A stretch of DNA of 64,000 nucleotides from Oligoflexia bacterium (GTDB taxonomy: Bacteria > Bdellovibrionota_G > JANQFH01): the NCBI GenBank assembly GCA_028277945.1, contig JANQFH010000012.1:1-64000 (forward strand), in the 5' to 3' direction. Under the pieces are notes generated by a model. That model was not told the origin of the DNA and made no database searches. It saw only the letters and a list, made by a program, of their open reading frames with translations. The translations under genes and the position numbers were made by a program. Numbering within the stretch: position 1 is the first letter of the stretch; each line of letters opens with the position of its first letter. This document shows, piece after piece, positions 51,669 through 61,698 of the stretch.

Positions 51669-51771
51669 GGTTGCTAGACTCCTGCATAATGGCAATTTTC
51701 TCTATTATATTAACAACTTCTTGAACAGACCCTGGCTTTATGTTAGTTTAAATGGCTGATTTGTCAAAGAG

Positions 51772-53607
51772 ATGTTGCAACACTTAGCAAAAACAACGTT
51801 ACTGCTGATCTCCTTGTTTGCAGGCCTTGCGCTGGTGGAACCGACGCTGGCAAGCGCTGATTACACGCTTAGGAGTGATGAGATTCTTAAACATTGGAAC
51901 CGACGCCAGGACCTGCAGGCCTATGGCGACGATTCCCTAGGAATCGCTGCCATAGAAGAGCTGCAAAGACAACGTGTCAAGCTCTCGCTAAAAGATCTGC
52001 CGGAAATCTCTATCGCCCTACTTCGTGAAGCACGAGTACTTGAGCAGACCGACCGCACGAAAGATGCCGAAATACTCTTGGATTATGCTGTGGCACTTTC
52101 TCCCTCTTTGGTAGAGCCACACTATGAAAAACTGCGTTTCTTTCTGCCTTGGAATAACTTCAATCCTGTGGGCATGTTTCATTCGATAGTCAGCATTGTT
52201 AAACTTACAGCCGAAGATCCGGTAAGACTGTTAAGATACATTTTCAACACCGTTGTCATGGTCGAAACAGTAGCCTCTGTCCTCTTAACTTTAATAGTGA
52301 TACTTTTGCTCCTCAAGTTATTTAGTCTAGTGAATCACGATATGAAACATATCTTCCCCCTACAACTCCCCTCTTATCTAGTCTACTTTCTCATTCTTCT
52401 GTTATTTTCCATCGTGTATTTTTCGCTTGGATTCGTAGCAGTCAAATTACTGATAATTCTTCTAGTCTGGAGGTATATCTCTTCATCCGAAAGATCTATT
52501 ATTATTGCTTTACTCTTTGTCTCCCTGGCGATACCGGCTGCTACTAAAGGCTTGTCTCGGCATATGTCATTGGTCTCGGGCCCTTACTATGACATGCTTA
52601 CAGTCAATTCAGGATTGAACCTCGGTGATAAAGTTAAAGCGATCCATAACCAACTAAAACAAAAACCTGATGACCACCTTGCTCTGTTCAGTCTCGCCTT
52701 GGCACAACAGTCGGTACAAAAAAATAATGATGCAAAGCTCGTTCTTGAACGGGCAATCAATGCAAATCCAGATTTTGAAAAGTCCTTGATCAATCTGGGC
52801 AATATATACAGTAGCCAAAATCAACCGTTAGCTGCGATCGAACAATTCAAAAAAGTGATAGACCTGAACCCAAACAACTTCCTCGCACACTATAATTTGG
52901 GAAAAGCCTACTATAGCGAAACAAGACTGGATGAAGGCAACCAAGCGCTGAGAGTCGCCAAGAATATTAATGCCAAGAGGTTTCAGGAGTATGAAGAAGT
53001 ATATCAAAAATATAATCTGTCTGGACTACACCTGTTCAACACACACTTAAACTGGCCTGATGTTAAAAAAGTTCTCTCTCGACTTCCTTACGATCAGCTT
53101 CCAAGACAAGATTTTTCTAAGGCCTTGTTAGTTCTGGCCACCTTATTGATACTCATACCACTTTCAGGCTACACAAGAAAACGCTCGCATGCTATCCGTT
53201 GCGAAAAATGCGGTCTTATTACTTGTGCACGTTGTGACAAGAAGGTTTTAACTACACAGCTTTGCTTGCAGTGCTTTAATATTTATGAGAGACGGTTGAC
53301 CATCGATCCAGAGCTTAAAATAAGAAAGGAACGCGCTATTCGCTACTACCAGAATAGAAGAAATTTTATCGCCCGTTTGGTGACTCTGATCTTGCCTGGC
53401 AGTGGCCTGCTCTATCTCGGAGATAGAAAGACAAGCTATGCTTTCCTAGCGATCACCGCATGCTTTTTAACTGCTCTATTACCCTTACCATACGTACAAA
53501 CAGAGTTTTATCTGCCCATTTTGCCCAAGATGTCTCAACTAGTTATTTTAATGGTTGTCTTTTTGATTTTTTATATGACTAACTTTGTAAAAATTTTGAG
53601 AGCTTAA
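51772..53607 (+). CDS. Multi-pass membrane protein with TPR array and C-terminal zinc ribbon
   Basis: The 611-residue product has a signal peptide (about 1-29), a helical domain (about 30-130), a block of four or so membrane helices (about 150-265), a TPR array (about 285-400; KPDDHLALFSLALAQQ, NPDFEKSLINLGNIYSSQNQP), another membrane helix (about 450-467), a Cys-rich segment CEKCG...CARC...CLQC (about 480-505), and two or three terminal helices. The Cys segment is probably a cytosolic zinc ribbon. No family is recognised with certainty. It is followed at 2 bases by the DUF4388 gene. Confidence 0.82.
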   Translation: MLQHLAKTTLLLISLFAGLALVEPTLASADYTLRSDEILKHWNRRQDLQAYGDDSLGIAAIEELQRQRVKLSLKDLPEISIALLREARVLEQTDRTKDAEILLDYAVALSPSLVEPHYEKLRFFLPWNNFNPVGMFHSIVSIVKLTAEDPVRLLRYIFNTVVMVETVASVLLTLIVILLLLKLFSLVNHDMKHIFPLQLPSYLVYFLILLLFSIVYFSLGFVAVKLLIILLVWRYISSSERSIIIALLFVSLAIPAATKGLSRHMSLVSGPYYDMLTVNSGLNLGDKVKAIHNQLKQKPDDHLALFSLALAQQSVQKNNDAKLVLERAINANPDFEKSLINLGNIYSSQNQPLAAIEQFKKVIDLNPNNFLAHYNLGKAYYSETRLDEGNQALRVAKNINAKRFQEYEEVYQKYNLSGLHLFNTHLNWPDVKKVLSRLPYDQLPRQDFSKALLVLATLLILIPLSGYTRKRSHAIRCEKCGLITCARCDKKVLTTQLCLQCFNIYERRLTIDPELKIRKERAIRYYQNRRNFIARLVTLILPGSGLLYLGDRKTSYAFLAITACFLTALLPLPYVQTEFYLPILPKMSQLVILMVVFLIFYMTNFVKILRA

Positions 53608-53609
53608 AT

Positions 53610-54854
53610 ATGGCACTACAAGGCACACTCAAAGACTTTTCTGTTGCTGACATTTTTCAGCTTATTGGGCAACAGGGCAAATCTGGATCTCTCTTTGTTG
53701 TCGCCGGTGACCAGGAAACGCACGTTGTATTTGACAAGGGAAGCGTTGTCTTAGCACGCTTCATTAAGTCGCATGAAGATTTGCGCCTTGGAAATATGCT
53801 ATTGCGTGCAGGTATAATCACTAAAAACCAGCTGGAGACAGCATTCGAAGAACATCGACGTGTAATGAAAAGTCTTGGAGATGTATTACTTGGTAATAAT
53901 TTTATTAGCCAGGAAACATTAAGCGAATTTCTTAATTTGCAGACACGAGAAGTGCTTTTCAGAATTATTCAATGGAAGTCCGGCATTTATCGATTTAAGA
54001 CGGAAGAATTTCACTACAACAAACAGATCATCCACCCCATCAGTACGGACTATTTACTCATGGATGGCTTTCGTCAGTTAGACGAGTGGCCGGCAATCAT
54101 AGAAGAACTTGGATCGTTGGAGGCCGTTTTTGACCTAACAGCAAAAGGGCGCGAGACGGTTGCATTCCTTATGCAGCAGGAAGCATCTGGAAGCAAGACG
54201 GGCTTTGAGGATGAAATGGATGCCGCATTTGTAGAGTTTGCAGAAGAATCAGCAGACACAACGGCCAACAAAAACAGTTCCTCGACCGCGCTGCAGGAGA
54301 GCGAAAAGAGCGTTCTCAAACTGATCGATGGCCAGCACCCCGTTGCCTGGATCATCGACCACAGCCGTTTGGGCCAATTTGAGACCTGCAAGTCTCTGCT
54401 CTCTCTAAAAAAGGGCAAACTAGTCCAAGAGGTTACCGATTTTCAACCGAGCGCTGTACAGTCATCCTATCGAGATTCCCTAGCGCCCCGTTTTTCACTC
54501 AAGGACTTGATTTTACACGGAATATTCTATTTGGCCCTGCTTACAACGGTTGCTGCTTTGATTTTCCATATGCGCCCAGATATAATGGGAGCACATGCTA
54601 AAACAACACTGCCAGGAGTTGCTACGGTAATTCCACAGGAGTTTGTTAAAGACTATCGGGTAAGGATTTTTTTTCGACGATTGCGAACCGCACTAGAACT
54701 CTATCGTGTTGAAAATACTAGTTATCCAAATAACATCGAATCCCTTGTAAAGGAAGGGCTCCTCTCGCACCGAGATTGGAAGAAGATTACTAGAGAGCAG
54801 TTTCATTATCTTAAGTCCTTGGAGACTATATCTGTTTTTGCTTCCCCCTATTGA
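53610..54854 (+). CDS. DUF4388 (PATAN) protein with MshEN-like repeat and membrane anchor
   Basis: The 414-residue product opens with a DUF4388 domain (MALQGTLKDFSVADIFQLIGQQGKSGSLFV). At about 65-125 comes LGNMLLRAGIITKNQLETAF and LGDVLLGNNFISQETLSEFL, which fits the tandem L-G-x2-L/x-L pattern of MshEN c-di-GMP-binding motifs. A linker, one membrane helix (about 300-320) and a short pilin/GspG-like tail (RTALELYRVENTSYPNNIESLV) follow. It may link a signal in the cytosol to an envelope process. Immediate neighbours are the TPR protein and PgpH. Confidence 0.8.
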   Translation: MALQGTLKDFSVADIFQLIGQQGKSGSLFVVAGDQETHVVFDKGSVVLARFIKSHEDLRLGNMLLRAGIITKNQLETAFEEHRRVMKSLGDVLLGNNFISQETLSEFLNLQTREVLFRIIQWKSGIYRFKTEEFHYNKQIIHPISTDYLLMDGFRQLDEWPAIIEELGSLEAVFDLTAKGRETVAFLMQQEASGSKTGFEDEMDAAFVEFAEESADTTANKNSSSTALQESEKSVLKLIDGQHPVAWIIDHSRLGQFETCKSLLSLKKGKLVQEVTDFQPSAVQSSYRDSLAPRFSLKDLILHGIFYLALLTTVAALIFHMRPDIMGAHAKTTLPGVATVIPQEFVKDYRVRIFFRRLRTALELYRVENTSYPNNIESLVKEGLLSHRDWKKITREQFHYLKSLETISVFASPY

Positions 54855-54885
54855 CTGAGTCGAAACTAAGCGAAGATTCTAAAAT

Positions 54886-57294
54886 ATGAGTACGCTTGGC
54901 AACAATCTCGCAAAGCGCAGGCAGAGCCAACGAGTCTCCATGGACGTTCTGAAGGGTCTGTTTGCAGATAAGAATAAGTTGTACCCATTAGCCCTACTGG
55001 CAGTGGTGGCCCTGCTAGTTACGATTCTCTTGACCACTAAATCAACCCTCACTTCTAGAGACTACAAGGTTGGCGACATTGTCCCAGAGACAATGAAAGC
55101 TGATGCTGATTATTCCATAGTTGACGAAGATTCAACCGCCAGACTTCGAGAAGAAGCGGTACGCTCTGAACCCCCCATCTTTGACTATGATTCTCATGTA
55201 TATACTGAAATTAGGAAAAAGGTGAGCCACTTTTTCAGTAAAATCGGCTCATTCCAACAGGTACCAGGAGGTTCCGAAGGTGACGACCTGGAAGAGCTTA
55301 ACAGCTTTTTACAGAGCGAGATTTCACCTGAACTCGTTCAGTCTTTTAGCAAAATTAAAGACCGGACTCTGCTGCAAAGCGAGATGTTAAATGTACTCGA
55401 CGAACTCCTTAGAAACCGCTATGTCATTGCAACCAAAGAAAATCTTCCCTCGGAAGCAGAAACGGGAATCAAAATCCGTGACCTCTACTCGGAAAATCAA
55501 ACCTCAACCTATCTACTCGATTTAGGCGGATTTGCCGATATCCAGGAAGTGCGCCGCCGTGTCCCTGAACGTCTACAGACTAGACTGAAATCGTCCGGAC
55601 TGAGTGTCAATATCTCTCATTATGTCGAACTCGGTACGGAATTGGCACAACAGTTCTTGAAGCCTAATCTTTTTTATAACAGCAAGGCAACCGAGGAAAA
55701 AAAGCGAGAAGTGGCTGACCAAGTAAAACCAGTGGTGATTTCTTTAGAAAAAGGCGAAACCGTCGTGAGAGATGGTGACAGGATCAACACAAGACAGCTT
55801 ATGCTACTGAAAGGAATCAACAAAGCGAAGAAGAGCGAAAATCCTCTGTCGGCATTTTTTGGTAAGTTTCTGCTTATGTTGTTACTCATTCTGACAATCG
55901 TTTCCTTCGCACAAACGTTTTTTAAACAGTTTAAGCCGACAATTCGAGATTACTACCTTATGGGTACCCTGCTTGTCTTTTGCGTTGCATTAGCTAAAGG
56001 CATGCTATTTCTGATCGAAAAAACCGCTCCAGGACTACCCCAAGTCCCACCTGAGTACTTTTACTATATGATTCCCGTGGCCGCTGGAGCCATGGCCATT
56101 CAACTGGTCCTACGGCCTGAAAGCGTTGTTGTCTTTACACTTATCTTTGCCGTTGTAATAGCAATCCTATTTGACTCAAATTTTCTTATGGGAACCTTCA
56201 CCTTGCTCTCGTCGTTGTTTGGAAGTTATGTTGTGTCAAAATGTCAAACACGAACCAGTCTATTTAAAGCCTCGCTTTCAACTGCCCTATTCAGCGCTTT
56301 AATAGTCGTTTTGTTCAGTCTTCTTATCAGTTATGGAACTTCTGTACATAGAATTTTTGTTTCTCTTTTAATTACCGGTAGCAGCTCAGTATGGATTTTT
56401 TGTGTCTTGAGCATTGCCATGCCGATAATCGAAAAATTTGATTACGTAACAGACATGAGGCTCATTGAATTAGCTAATTTTAACAACCCACTACTAAATC
56501 GTCTCGCTCTTGAGGCACCTGGCACCTATCATCATAGTCGAGTTGTCGCCCAACTCGTAGAGGCAGGAGCTGAACAGATTGGCGCCAACCCTCTTCTCGC
56601 GATGGTCTCAGCCCTTTACCATGACATCGGCAAGACTAAGGCACCGCAGTATTTTGTCGAAAATCAGACCGCAGAGACACGTAACGTTCACGACAAGTTA
56701 AAACCCAGCATGAGCAAAATGATTATTGTCTCACATATAAAAGATGGGATAGAAATGGGTAAAAAGGCCGGTTTGCCTAGTGCCGTGATCAATGGAATCC
56801 CTGAACATCACGGCACTAGTTTGATCACCTTCTTTTATCACAAAGCAAAAGATCAAGAGGATCCAGAGCTTGATCAGATTGATGAGAGCGAGTTTCGTTA
56901 TCCAGGACCCAAGCCTAGAAGTAAAGAGACAGCTCTGCTTCTGTTAGCTGATTCGGTGGAGGCTGCGACCAAATCGCTTCAAGATCCCACTCCCGAAAAA
57001 ATCCGTGGAGTGGTTCAGAAGATTTTTAATAAATACTTTGCTGATGGACAGCTCAGCGAATGTGACCTAACCTTGCAAGACCTGCATTTGATAGCCAAGT
57101 CATTCCACCGCACCTTGACAAGCGTATACAAGCCACGCGTTGAGTATCCAGAAGTTACCACTGGATCTGGTGGTACACAAAAGGTAAAAAAGCAAGATGC
57201 CAGTAGAAATCAACAACAGCCAAAGGGCACACAAAATAAACAGAAGGAAAGTGAGGACGACAACGGAGAGGATCTTAAGCGTCTTGGGTTGTAA
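54886..57294 (+). CDS. HD-domain cyclic-di-AMP phosphodiesterase family protein (PgpH type)
   Basis: The 802-residue protein has a first membrane helix (about 35-55), an extracytoplasmic 7TMR-HDED domain (about 60-310), a block of about seven helices (about 325-515) and a cytosolic HD domain (about 540-720) with HHSRVVAQLVEAGAE and ALYHDIGK. This is the PgpH architecture, known to hydrolyse c-di-AMP in Listeria. The tail (about 770-802) is basic/acidic and disordered and its DNA also encodes the start of ybeY. Confidence 0.92.
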   Translation: MSTLGNNLAKRRQSQRVSMDVLKGLFADKNKLYPLALLAVVALLVTILLTTKSTLTSRDYKVGDIVPETMKADADYSIVDEDSTARLREEAVRSEPPIFDYDSHVYTEIRKKVSHFFSKIGSFQQVPGGSEGDDLEELNSFLQSEISPELVQSFSKIKDRTLLQSEMLNVLDELLRNRYVIATKENLPSEAETGIKIRDLYSENQTSTYLLDLGGFADIQEVRRRVPERLQTRLKSSGLSVNISHYVELGTELAQQFLKPNLFYNSKATEEKKREVADQVKPVVISLEKGETVVRDGDRINTRQLMLLKGINKAKKSENPLSAFFGKFLLMLLLILTIVSFAQTFFKQFKPTIRDYYLMGTLLVFCVALAKGMLFLIEKTAPGLPQVPPEYFYYMIPVAAGAMAIQLVLRPESVVVFTLIFAVVIAILFDSNFLMGTFTLLSSLFGSYVVSKCQTRTSLFKASLSTALFSALIVVLFSLLISYGTSVHRIFVSLLITGSSSVWIFCVLSIAMPIIEKFDYVTDMRLIELANFNNPLLNRLALEAPGTYHHSRVVAQLVEAGAEQIGANPLLAMVSALYHDIGKTKAPQYFVENQTAETRNVHDKLKPSMSKMIIVSHIKDGIEMGKKAGLPSAVINGIPEHHGTSLITFFYHKAKDQEDPELDQIDESEFRYPGPKPRSKETALLLLADSVEAATKSLQDPTPEKIRGVVQKIFNKYFADGQLSECDLTLQDLHLIAKSFHRTLTSVYKPRVEYPEVTTGSGGTQKVKKQDASRNQQQPKGTQNKQKESEDDNGEDLKRLGL

Positions 57295-57664
57295 AGAGTT
57301 CTCCGTCTCCATTGCCTTTGTTGGCACCCATAAGATACGGCAATTGAACTGCCAGCATCGCAATAGAAATGTCGTTACCGATGTCCTCAGTTTTCCTCAA
57401 CTCACCATAGAAGAACGTAAGCTACTACCAAATTTTGACGTGGAAAAAAAACGACTTGGCCTGGCTCTACTCGGCGATATTGTTATCTGCCCAGCAATTG
57501 CTCATAACAATAGCCGCAAGTGCCATAGAACTTTAGAGGACGAGATTACAGCTTTAATTATCCATTCTCTTCTGCATCTATTAGGGTATGATCATCAGTC
57601 TGATGCAGATGCAAAACGCATGCAACGGAGAGAACAAGAGGTCCTTGCGGCGATCAAATCCTAG
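57197..57664 (+). CDS. ybeY: Endoribonuclease YbeY (rRNA maturation)
   Basis: The 155-residue protein has the zinc motif HSLLHLLGYDH and the conserved TDVLSFP and LGDIVIC. YbeY acts in 16S rRNA 3'-end maturation and ribosome quality control. The ATG at 57197 gives VEINNSQRAHKINRRKV, which fits the family N-terminus but overlaps pgpH by 98 bases. GTG 57251 with AAGGA upstream is an alternative that would still overlap by 44 bases. Confidence 0.93.
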   Translation: MPVEINNSQRAHKINRRKVRTTTERILSVLGCKEFSVSIAFVGTHKIRQLNCQHRNRNVVTDVLSFPQLTIEERKLLPNFDVEKKRLGLALLGDIVICPAIAHNNSRKCHRTLEDEITALIIHSLLHLLGYDHQSDADAKRMQRREQEVLAAIKS

Positions 57665-59000
57665 AGTGGTTGCAGCTTCCCTGCTGATTGGCCTGTTGTT
57701 TTTAAAGTTTGGCATGTTAGGCTTGGCAAGACCTGCTCTTGCATTAGGTTTCACTCCAACAATGCCTAAAGATGTGGGTCGTGTGGAGATCTACCTATGG
57801 ACCTTTGGCCGTGGCAAAAAAGTAGAAGAAAAATGGGGGCATAATGCATTAAGAGTTGTAGATCCTGAGGCACACACGGATCTTATCTACAATATGGGTA
57901 CTTACGACCAATTCCAACCGGGTTTTATGTTTAACTTCGTCAAAGGCGTGCTCATTTACAAGCTTAGCATTTCTACCTACCGCGCTACGTTAAGGCGCTA
58001 TCAACATATACAACGCTCCGTACTACAAGAAAAACTTAACCTTACTACTGGACAAAAAGAGAGGCTGTTGGCACGACTCATCTGGCAGGCTCAACCAGAA
58101 AATGTTAACTACCCGTACCAATACTGGTTTAACAATTGTTCGACAAAATTGCGAGATTTTATTGATGAAGCTGTGGGCGGTCAGATCCACCAACTTACCC
58201 ACGATATAGACACGGATAAGACTTTTCGACACTACGTGCGTCATAACCTGGAAAAGATGCCCCTTCTCGCCTCCCTATTAGATATGGCCATGAACAGCGA
58301 TATCGACCGAACGATCACAGTTTGGGAAGAGATGTTTTTGCCTGACAAACTGCGCGAACATCTGCTGCATATGCCAGCTTTTAACAACGAGGGTGTGGCT
58401 GTTTCTGGAAGACACCTACTTAGCGATAGCAAGGAACTGTTTAGCTTCCCCCAGTCTTTTTGGACCTTTTGGTATCGCTGGTACCGAGGTTATCAGTTTG
58501 GCGTGCTGTTGGTTGGCTTGTTGGGAATCTTAGGCCTAAGCCTTATAGCAAAGTCTCGGCTACAAAAAGGCGCAATACACTTCGCATTAGGCAGCCTAGG
58601 TGTCCGCCTAATTGGTATGACCTTTCTGATTTCCGGGCTATTTTCAACCCTCTTCAGTACCCTCAGTATAATGGCCTGGATTTGCTCTTTACACACAGAC
58701 CTCCACCACAATGCAAACCTGTGGCTGTTCTGGCCTCTGGACCTGCTGTATATCGTTTACGGTGTTGCTTTGGCTTACCGAGGAAAATGGCCGGGACCAA
58801 CCAAAGCTAGTTTTATGGTGGCGTGGCTCTCTTTTGCCCACCTGTTGGCGGCTTTGATTTGGGGTAGCGGCTACTATCTGGGTGGGTTTAATCAGGATAT
58901 ACGCTTTACTCTGCTCTACTTGGGACCCTTTATGGTGTCATTCTATGTCCTCGTCCTTTATCAGTTAAAAAACACTCTGCTGCCCTTTGGGCGTAATTGA
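57588..59000 (+). CDS. DUF4105-family membrane protein
   Basis: The product has up to 470 residues. A signal/anchor segment (about 29-52) is followed by the DUF4105 domain (about 65-270; WGHNALRVVDPE, YPYQYWFNNCSTKLRDFIDEAV with the NCS motif) and about five C-terminal membrane helices. The NCS and upstream WGH recall papain-like active sites, so the domain may be a periplasmic hydrolase. The start is uncertain: ATG 57588, ATG 57603 and TTG 57645 all lie within ybeY. Confidence 0.85.
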   Translation: MIISLMQMQNACNGENKRSLRRSNPRVVAASLLIGLLFLKFGMLGLARPALALGFTPTMPKDVGRVEIYLWTFGRGKKVEEKWGHNALRVVDPEAHTDLIYNMGTYDQFQPGFMFNFVKGVLIYKLSISTYRATLRRYQHIQRSVLQEKLNLTTGQKERLLARLIWQAQPENVNYPYQYWFNNCSTKLRDFIDEAVGGQIHQLTHDIDTDKTFRHYVRHNLEKMPLLASLLDMAMNSDIDRTITVWEEMFLPDKLREHLLHMPAFNNEGVAVSGRHLLSDSKELFSFPQSFWTFWYRWYRGYQFGVLLVGLLGILGLSLIAKSRLQKGAIHFALGSLGVRLIGMTFLISGLFSTLFSTLSIMAWICSLHTDLHHNANLWLFWPLDLLYIVYGVALAYRGKWPGPTKASFMVAWLSFAHLLAALIWGSGYYLGGFNQDIRFTLLYLGPFMVSFYVLVLYQLKNTLLPFGRN

Positions 59001-59060
59001 CTTTTTCCAATTTTTCCAGTAGGTTATCATCCAAATGGTCGTGGACGAGAGTCGATCGAT

Positions 59061-59639
59061 ATGAGACAGCTACTCTGCGCTTGCATGCTACTACACCTGC
59101 TAGGACTTTTTGCTCTACCGCTCCAGGCTGAGCAATCCAGCCAAAAATCCAAACAGCTAGAAAACGAGATTGAGACATTAAAGGAAGAGGTGCTGCGGCA
59201 AAAGATCATCCTCCGCCAGCTCGAAGAGGCGGTGCTCTTTGGCAAAATCACTTCGACAACAACTTACATTACCTTTAAAAATCTTGCTGAGGGTTATTTC
59301 ACGTTTGTCGAAGGTGAGTTTTTTCTCGATGGTAAACTGATCAACAAGCTTACCCGCGAAAGCTTTCTAAAAAGCGGTGGTAAGATAGCCGTCATACTAG
59401 ATGCGGAGGTGCCGCCAGGAGAGCATCTACTCTCAACAAAATTGATATACCGCGTAAAAAAACAGGGGCCCTTTACTTACGTAGAAGACTATAGGTTCGA
59501 CATTCAATCTCAGAAACACTTTACGATCCAACAGGGTAGAACCCGTGCCGTAGACATTATAGTATCCGATCGTGGCTTTTTTAAATCAGAACTCAAAGAA
59601 CGGCTGGCCGTAAGCTTTAGTTTAGCTTCAGGTTCTTAA
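59061..59639 (+). CDS. Exported coiled-coil/beta protein, unknown function
   Basis: The 192-residue product has a signal peptide (about 1-24), a coiled coil (about 28-60; LENEIETLKEEVLRQKIILRQLEEAV) and a beta-rich domain (about 65-190; GYFTFVEGEFFLDGKLINK, VPPGEHLLSTKLIYRV). No family is recognised. It lies directly upstream of two TPR genes in the same direction, with 1 base to the next start, so it probably forms an envelope complex with them. Confidence 0.75.
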   Translation: MRQLLCACMLLHLLGLFALPLQAEQSSQKSKQLENEIETLKEEVLRQKIILRQLEEAVLFGKITSTTTYITFKNLAEGYFTFVEGEFFLDGKLINKLTRESFLKSGGKIAVILDAEVPPGEHLLSTKLIYRVKKQGPFTYVEDYRFDIQSQKHFTIQQGRTRAVDIIVSDRGFFKSELKERLAVSFSLASGS

Positions 59640-59640
59640 C

Positions 59641-61698
59641 TTGGCCTCTATCCGACCAACACTTTTCTGCACTACGGTTGTATTTCTTGTAGTACTTTTA
59701 CTCCCGTCCGTCGGCAGATCGTCAGCCGAACTTCCCAAACACTTCCGTGACGAAATTGCGCTGATAACCAACAGGGCTAACGCCTGGCTCGATAAATCTG
59801 AAAAATCTAGCGATCTTACGGGTATCATGGGCTTGTATCAGGCACGCGACGGCGATTCTATACTCTCAGATCGCATGTCGCTATTCCTTGCCGACCCTGG
59901 ACTCCTCAAGGAGTATGATGCGGATACTGCCAAGGTCTTTTTAAAAAATGGCCTAACCAAAAAGGCGATCAACATACTATCCACGAGTGTACGCCAATCT
60001 TCTGACCCCGGATACTTAGACGTCCTAGTCAGCCATTTAGAAACACAGGCAATTGATCGAGAGACGATCAGAAAAGTCTATGAAATCTACGAGTTTCTAT
60101 TGCAGCAAAATAAAACCCCATCTCATGTTACGACTACGAGGTTGGCAATTCTTCACTACCATGTAGGAGAATTTAAACTCACCCGCGAAATCCTGAAATC
60201 CATACCACCCACCTCAATGCACGCTGCCTGGAAAGAATTCATTATTGGTACGCTGGCAATTAAAGACGGTTTCAAAGCAGCAGCAGCAAATATTTTCGAA
60301 CGGCTTTGTTTCAATAATAAACTGCCTCTGGATCTTAAAAATAGTGCCTGTTTTACTTATGGGAAGGTACAAGCAGCTAGCAATAAATTTTTACAGAGTC
60401 GAGAAGCCCTTGATACCATTCCAGGAGACTCGAAGCTATTTTCTCAGGCCCTGCTAGAGAAGGTTTGGACTGAGTGGCATCAAGGTCTTGTTTCTGAGGT
60501 TCTTGATACTAGTGAACAGTGGCAGACGGTATTTCCGTACTCTCATGAACTTTTCGAGATTAGTCGTCTGAGAGCTCTTGCCTTACTGCAGACGGGCCAG
60601 TTTAAGCCGGCTCTGAACCTTTACGAAGAGCTTGAAACGATAATACTCTACGAAATTCGTACGGTTGATGACTTATTAACCTACTACAAAAAGGACATGG
60701 CTCAGTTTGTCCAACATGTAGAAAAGTCAGCTGCTCCGATCCACTATTCGACTCAGTTGAAGAGCTATTTGCTGGGTGCAAGTCAATTTCAGCATATGAT
60801 GCTCCTCCAAAAACATCTTCGTCTTCTCGATCTCATGCTGCGAGAGCTCAGTAACCGCGTTATTCGCCTAAAAGCTTACCTTGCAACAGACAAGACGTTC
60901 AATAACCCCGATAGTATGAATAGAATTCAAAAAGGACTTGTGGTGTTTGAACTGCTTGAGAAGCTAAAGGCAAACATACTTGACAAAGATGTTGCTCACA
61001 GATCGTTAAGTGGCAAAACTTACGAAATGACCAAACTAGAGTCCGTGAAAAGCGACATTCTGGCCTTGAGAGACTCTTACGACGACATTATACAACACTT
61101 CGGCACAACACCGCTTTTTCTCATTGGCAACAAACGAAAGACCTATAGAGACATCTTGGCACAGGCAAATCGTGTAGATAAGAGACTGCAGCGCCAGTCA
61201 CACCGATTAATGGAGATCGAGGCAGAAATGGCGGGCTCTAACAGCAGTCAGGCCAACAGACAACTGCTTGCCAGACTCGATTCCATAATAAAACAAAAAC
61301 CTCTTGATAAGAGACAACCACCTAAAGTCCAGCAGATCGATGCTCTCCTCGAAAAGATTAGAAAAGAACTGGCATTGTTGCAGACACCAGCTACCATGGA
61401 CGTCGATCAGTATCGGACTGAGATACGCACCCTCAGCAAGCACCTCTTGAAACTCACGGATCAAACAAATCGTTTACATATTCAGGTGTCAAGAGAGGCT
61501 GAACGTCAGATACCTCCTCTTCTACAGGCCTACAAACAGGCTCTACTTGATCTAAAAACAAATGTTAGCTGGGGGATTGTAAATTCCCGTCATGCCTATA
61601 TTGGCGATCTGCGAACACAGATGAATGAAACCGTAAGACAAAAGTTCGACACTCTCGATAAGCTATCGGAAAGATTTAATACGGGATACAGCCAATGA
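59641..61698 (+). CDS. Exported TPR/coiled-coil protein, unknown function
   Basis: The 685-residue product starts with TTG 59641, one base after the previous stop, which gives a proper signal peptide (about 1-29). TPR-like helices fill about 50-350, and the last 300 residues are predominantly charged helix with coiled-coil character (ILALRDSYDDIIQHFG, RLQRQSHRLMEIEAEM). No enzyme motif is seen. Its stop overlaps the next ATG (ATGA), so the three genes form an operon. Confidence 0.8.
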   Translation: MASIRPTLFCTTVVFLVVLLLPSVGRSSAELPKHFRDEIALITNRANAWLDKSEKSSDLTGIMGLYQARDGDSILSDRMSLFLADPGLLKEYDADTAKVFLKNGLTKKAINILSTSVRQSSDPGYLDVLVSHLETQAIDRETIRKVYEIYEFLLQQNKTPSHVTTTRLAILHYHVGEFKLTREILKSIPPTSMHAAWKEFIIGTLAIKDGFKAAAANIFERLCFNNKLPLDLKNSACFTYGKVQAASNKFLQSREALDTIPGDSKLFSQALLEKVWTEWHQGLVSEVLDTSEQWQTVFPYSHELFEISRLRALALLQTGQFKPALNLYEELETIILYEIRTVDDLLTYYKKDMAQFVQHVEKSAAPIHYSTQLKSYLLGASQFQHMMLLQKHLRLLDLMLRELSNRVIRLKAYLATDKTFNNPDSMNRIQKGLVVFELLEKLKANILDKDVAHRSLSGKTYEMTKLESVKSDILALRDSYDDIIQHFGTTPLFLIGNKRKTYRDILAQANRVDKRLQRQSHRLMEIEAEMAGSNSSQANRQLLARLDSIIKQKPLDKRQPPKVQQIDALLEKIRKELALLQTPATMDVDQYRTEIRTLSKHLLKLTDQTNRLHIQVSREAERQIPPLLQAYKQALLDLKTNVSWGIVNSRHAYIGDLRTQMNETVRQKFDTLDKLSERFNTGYSQ

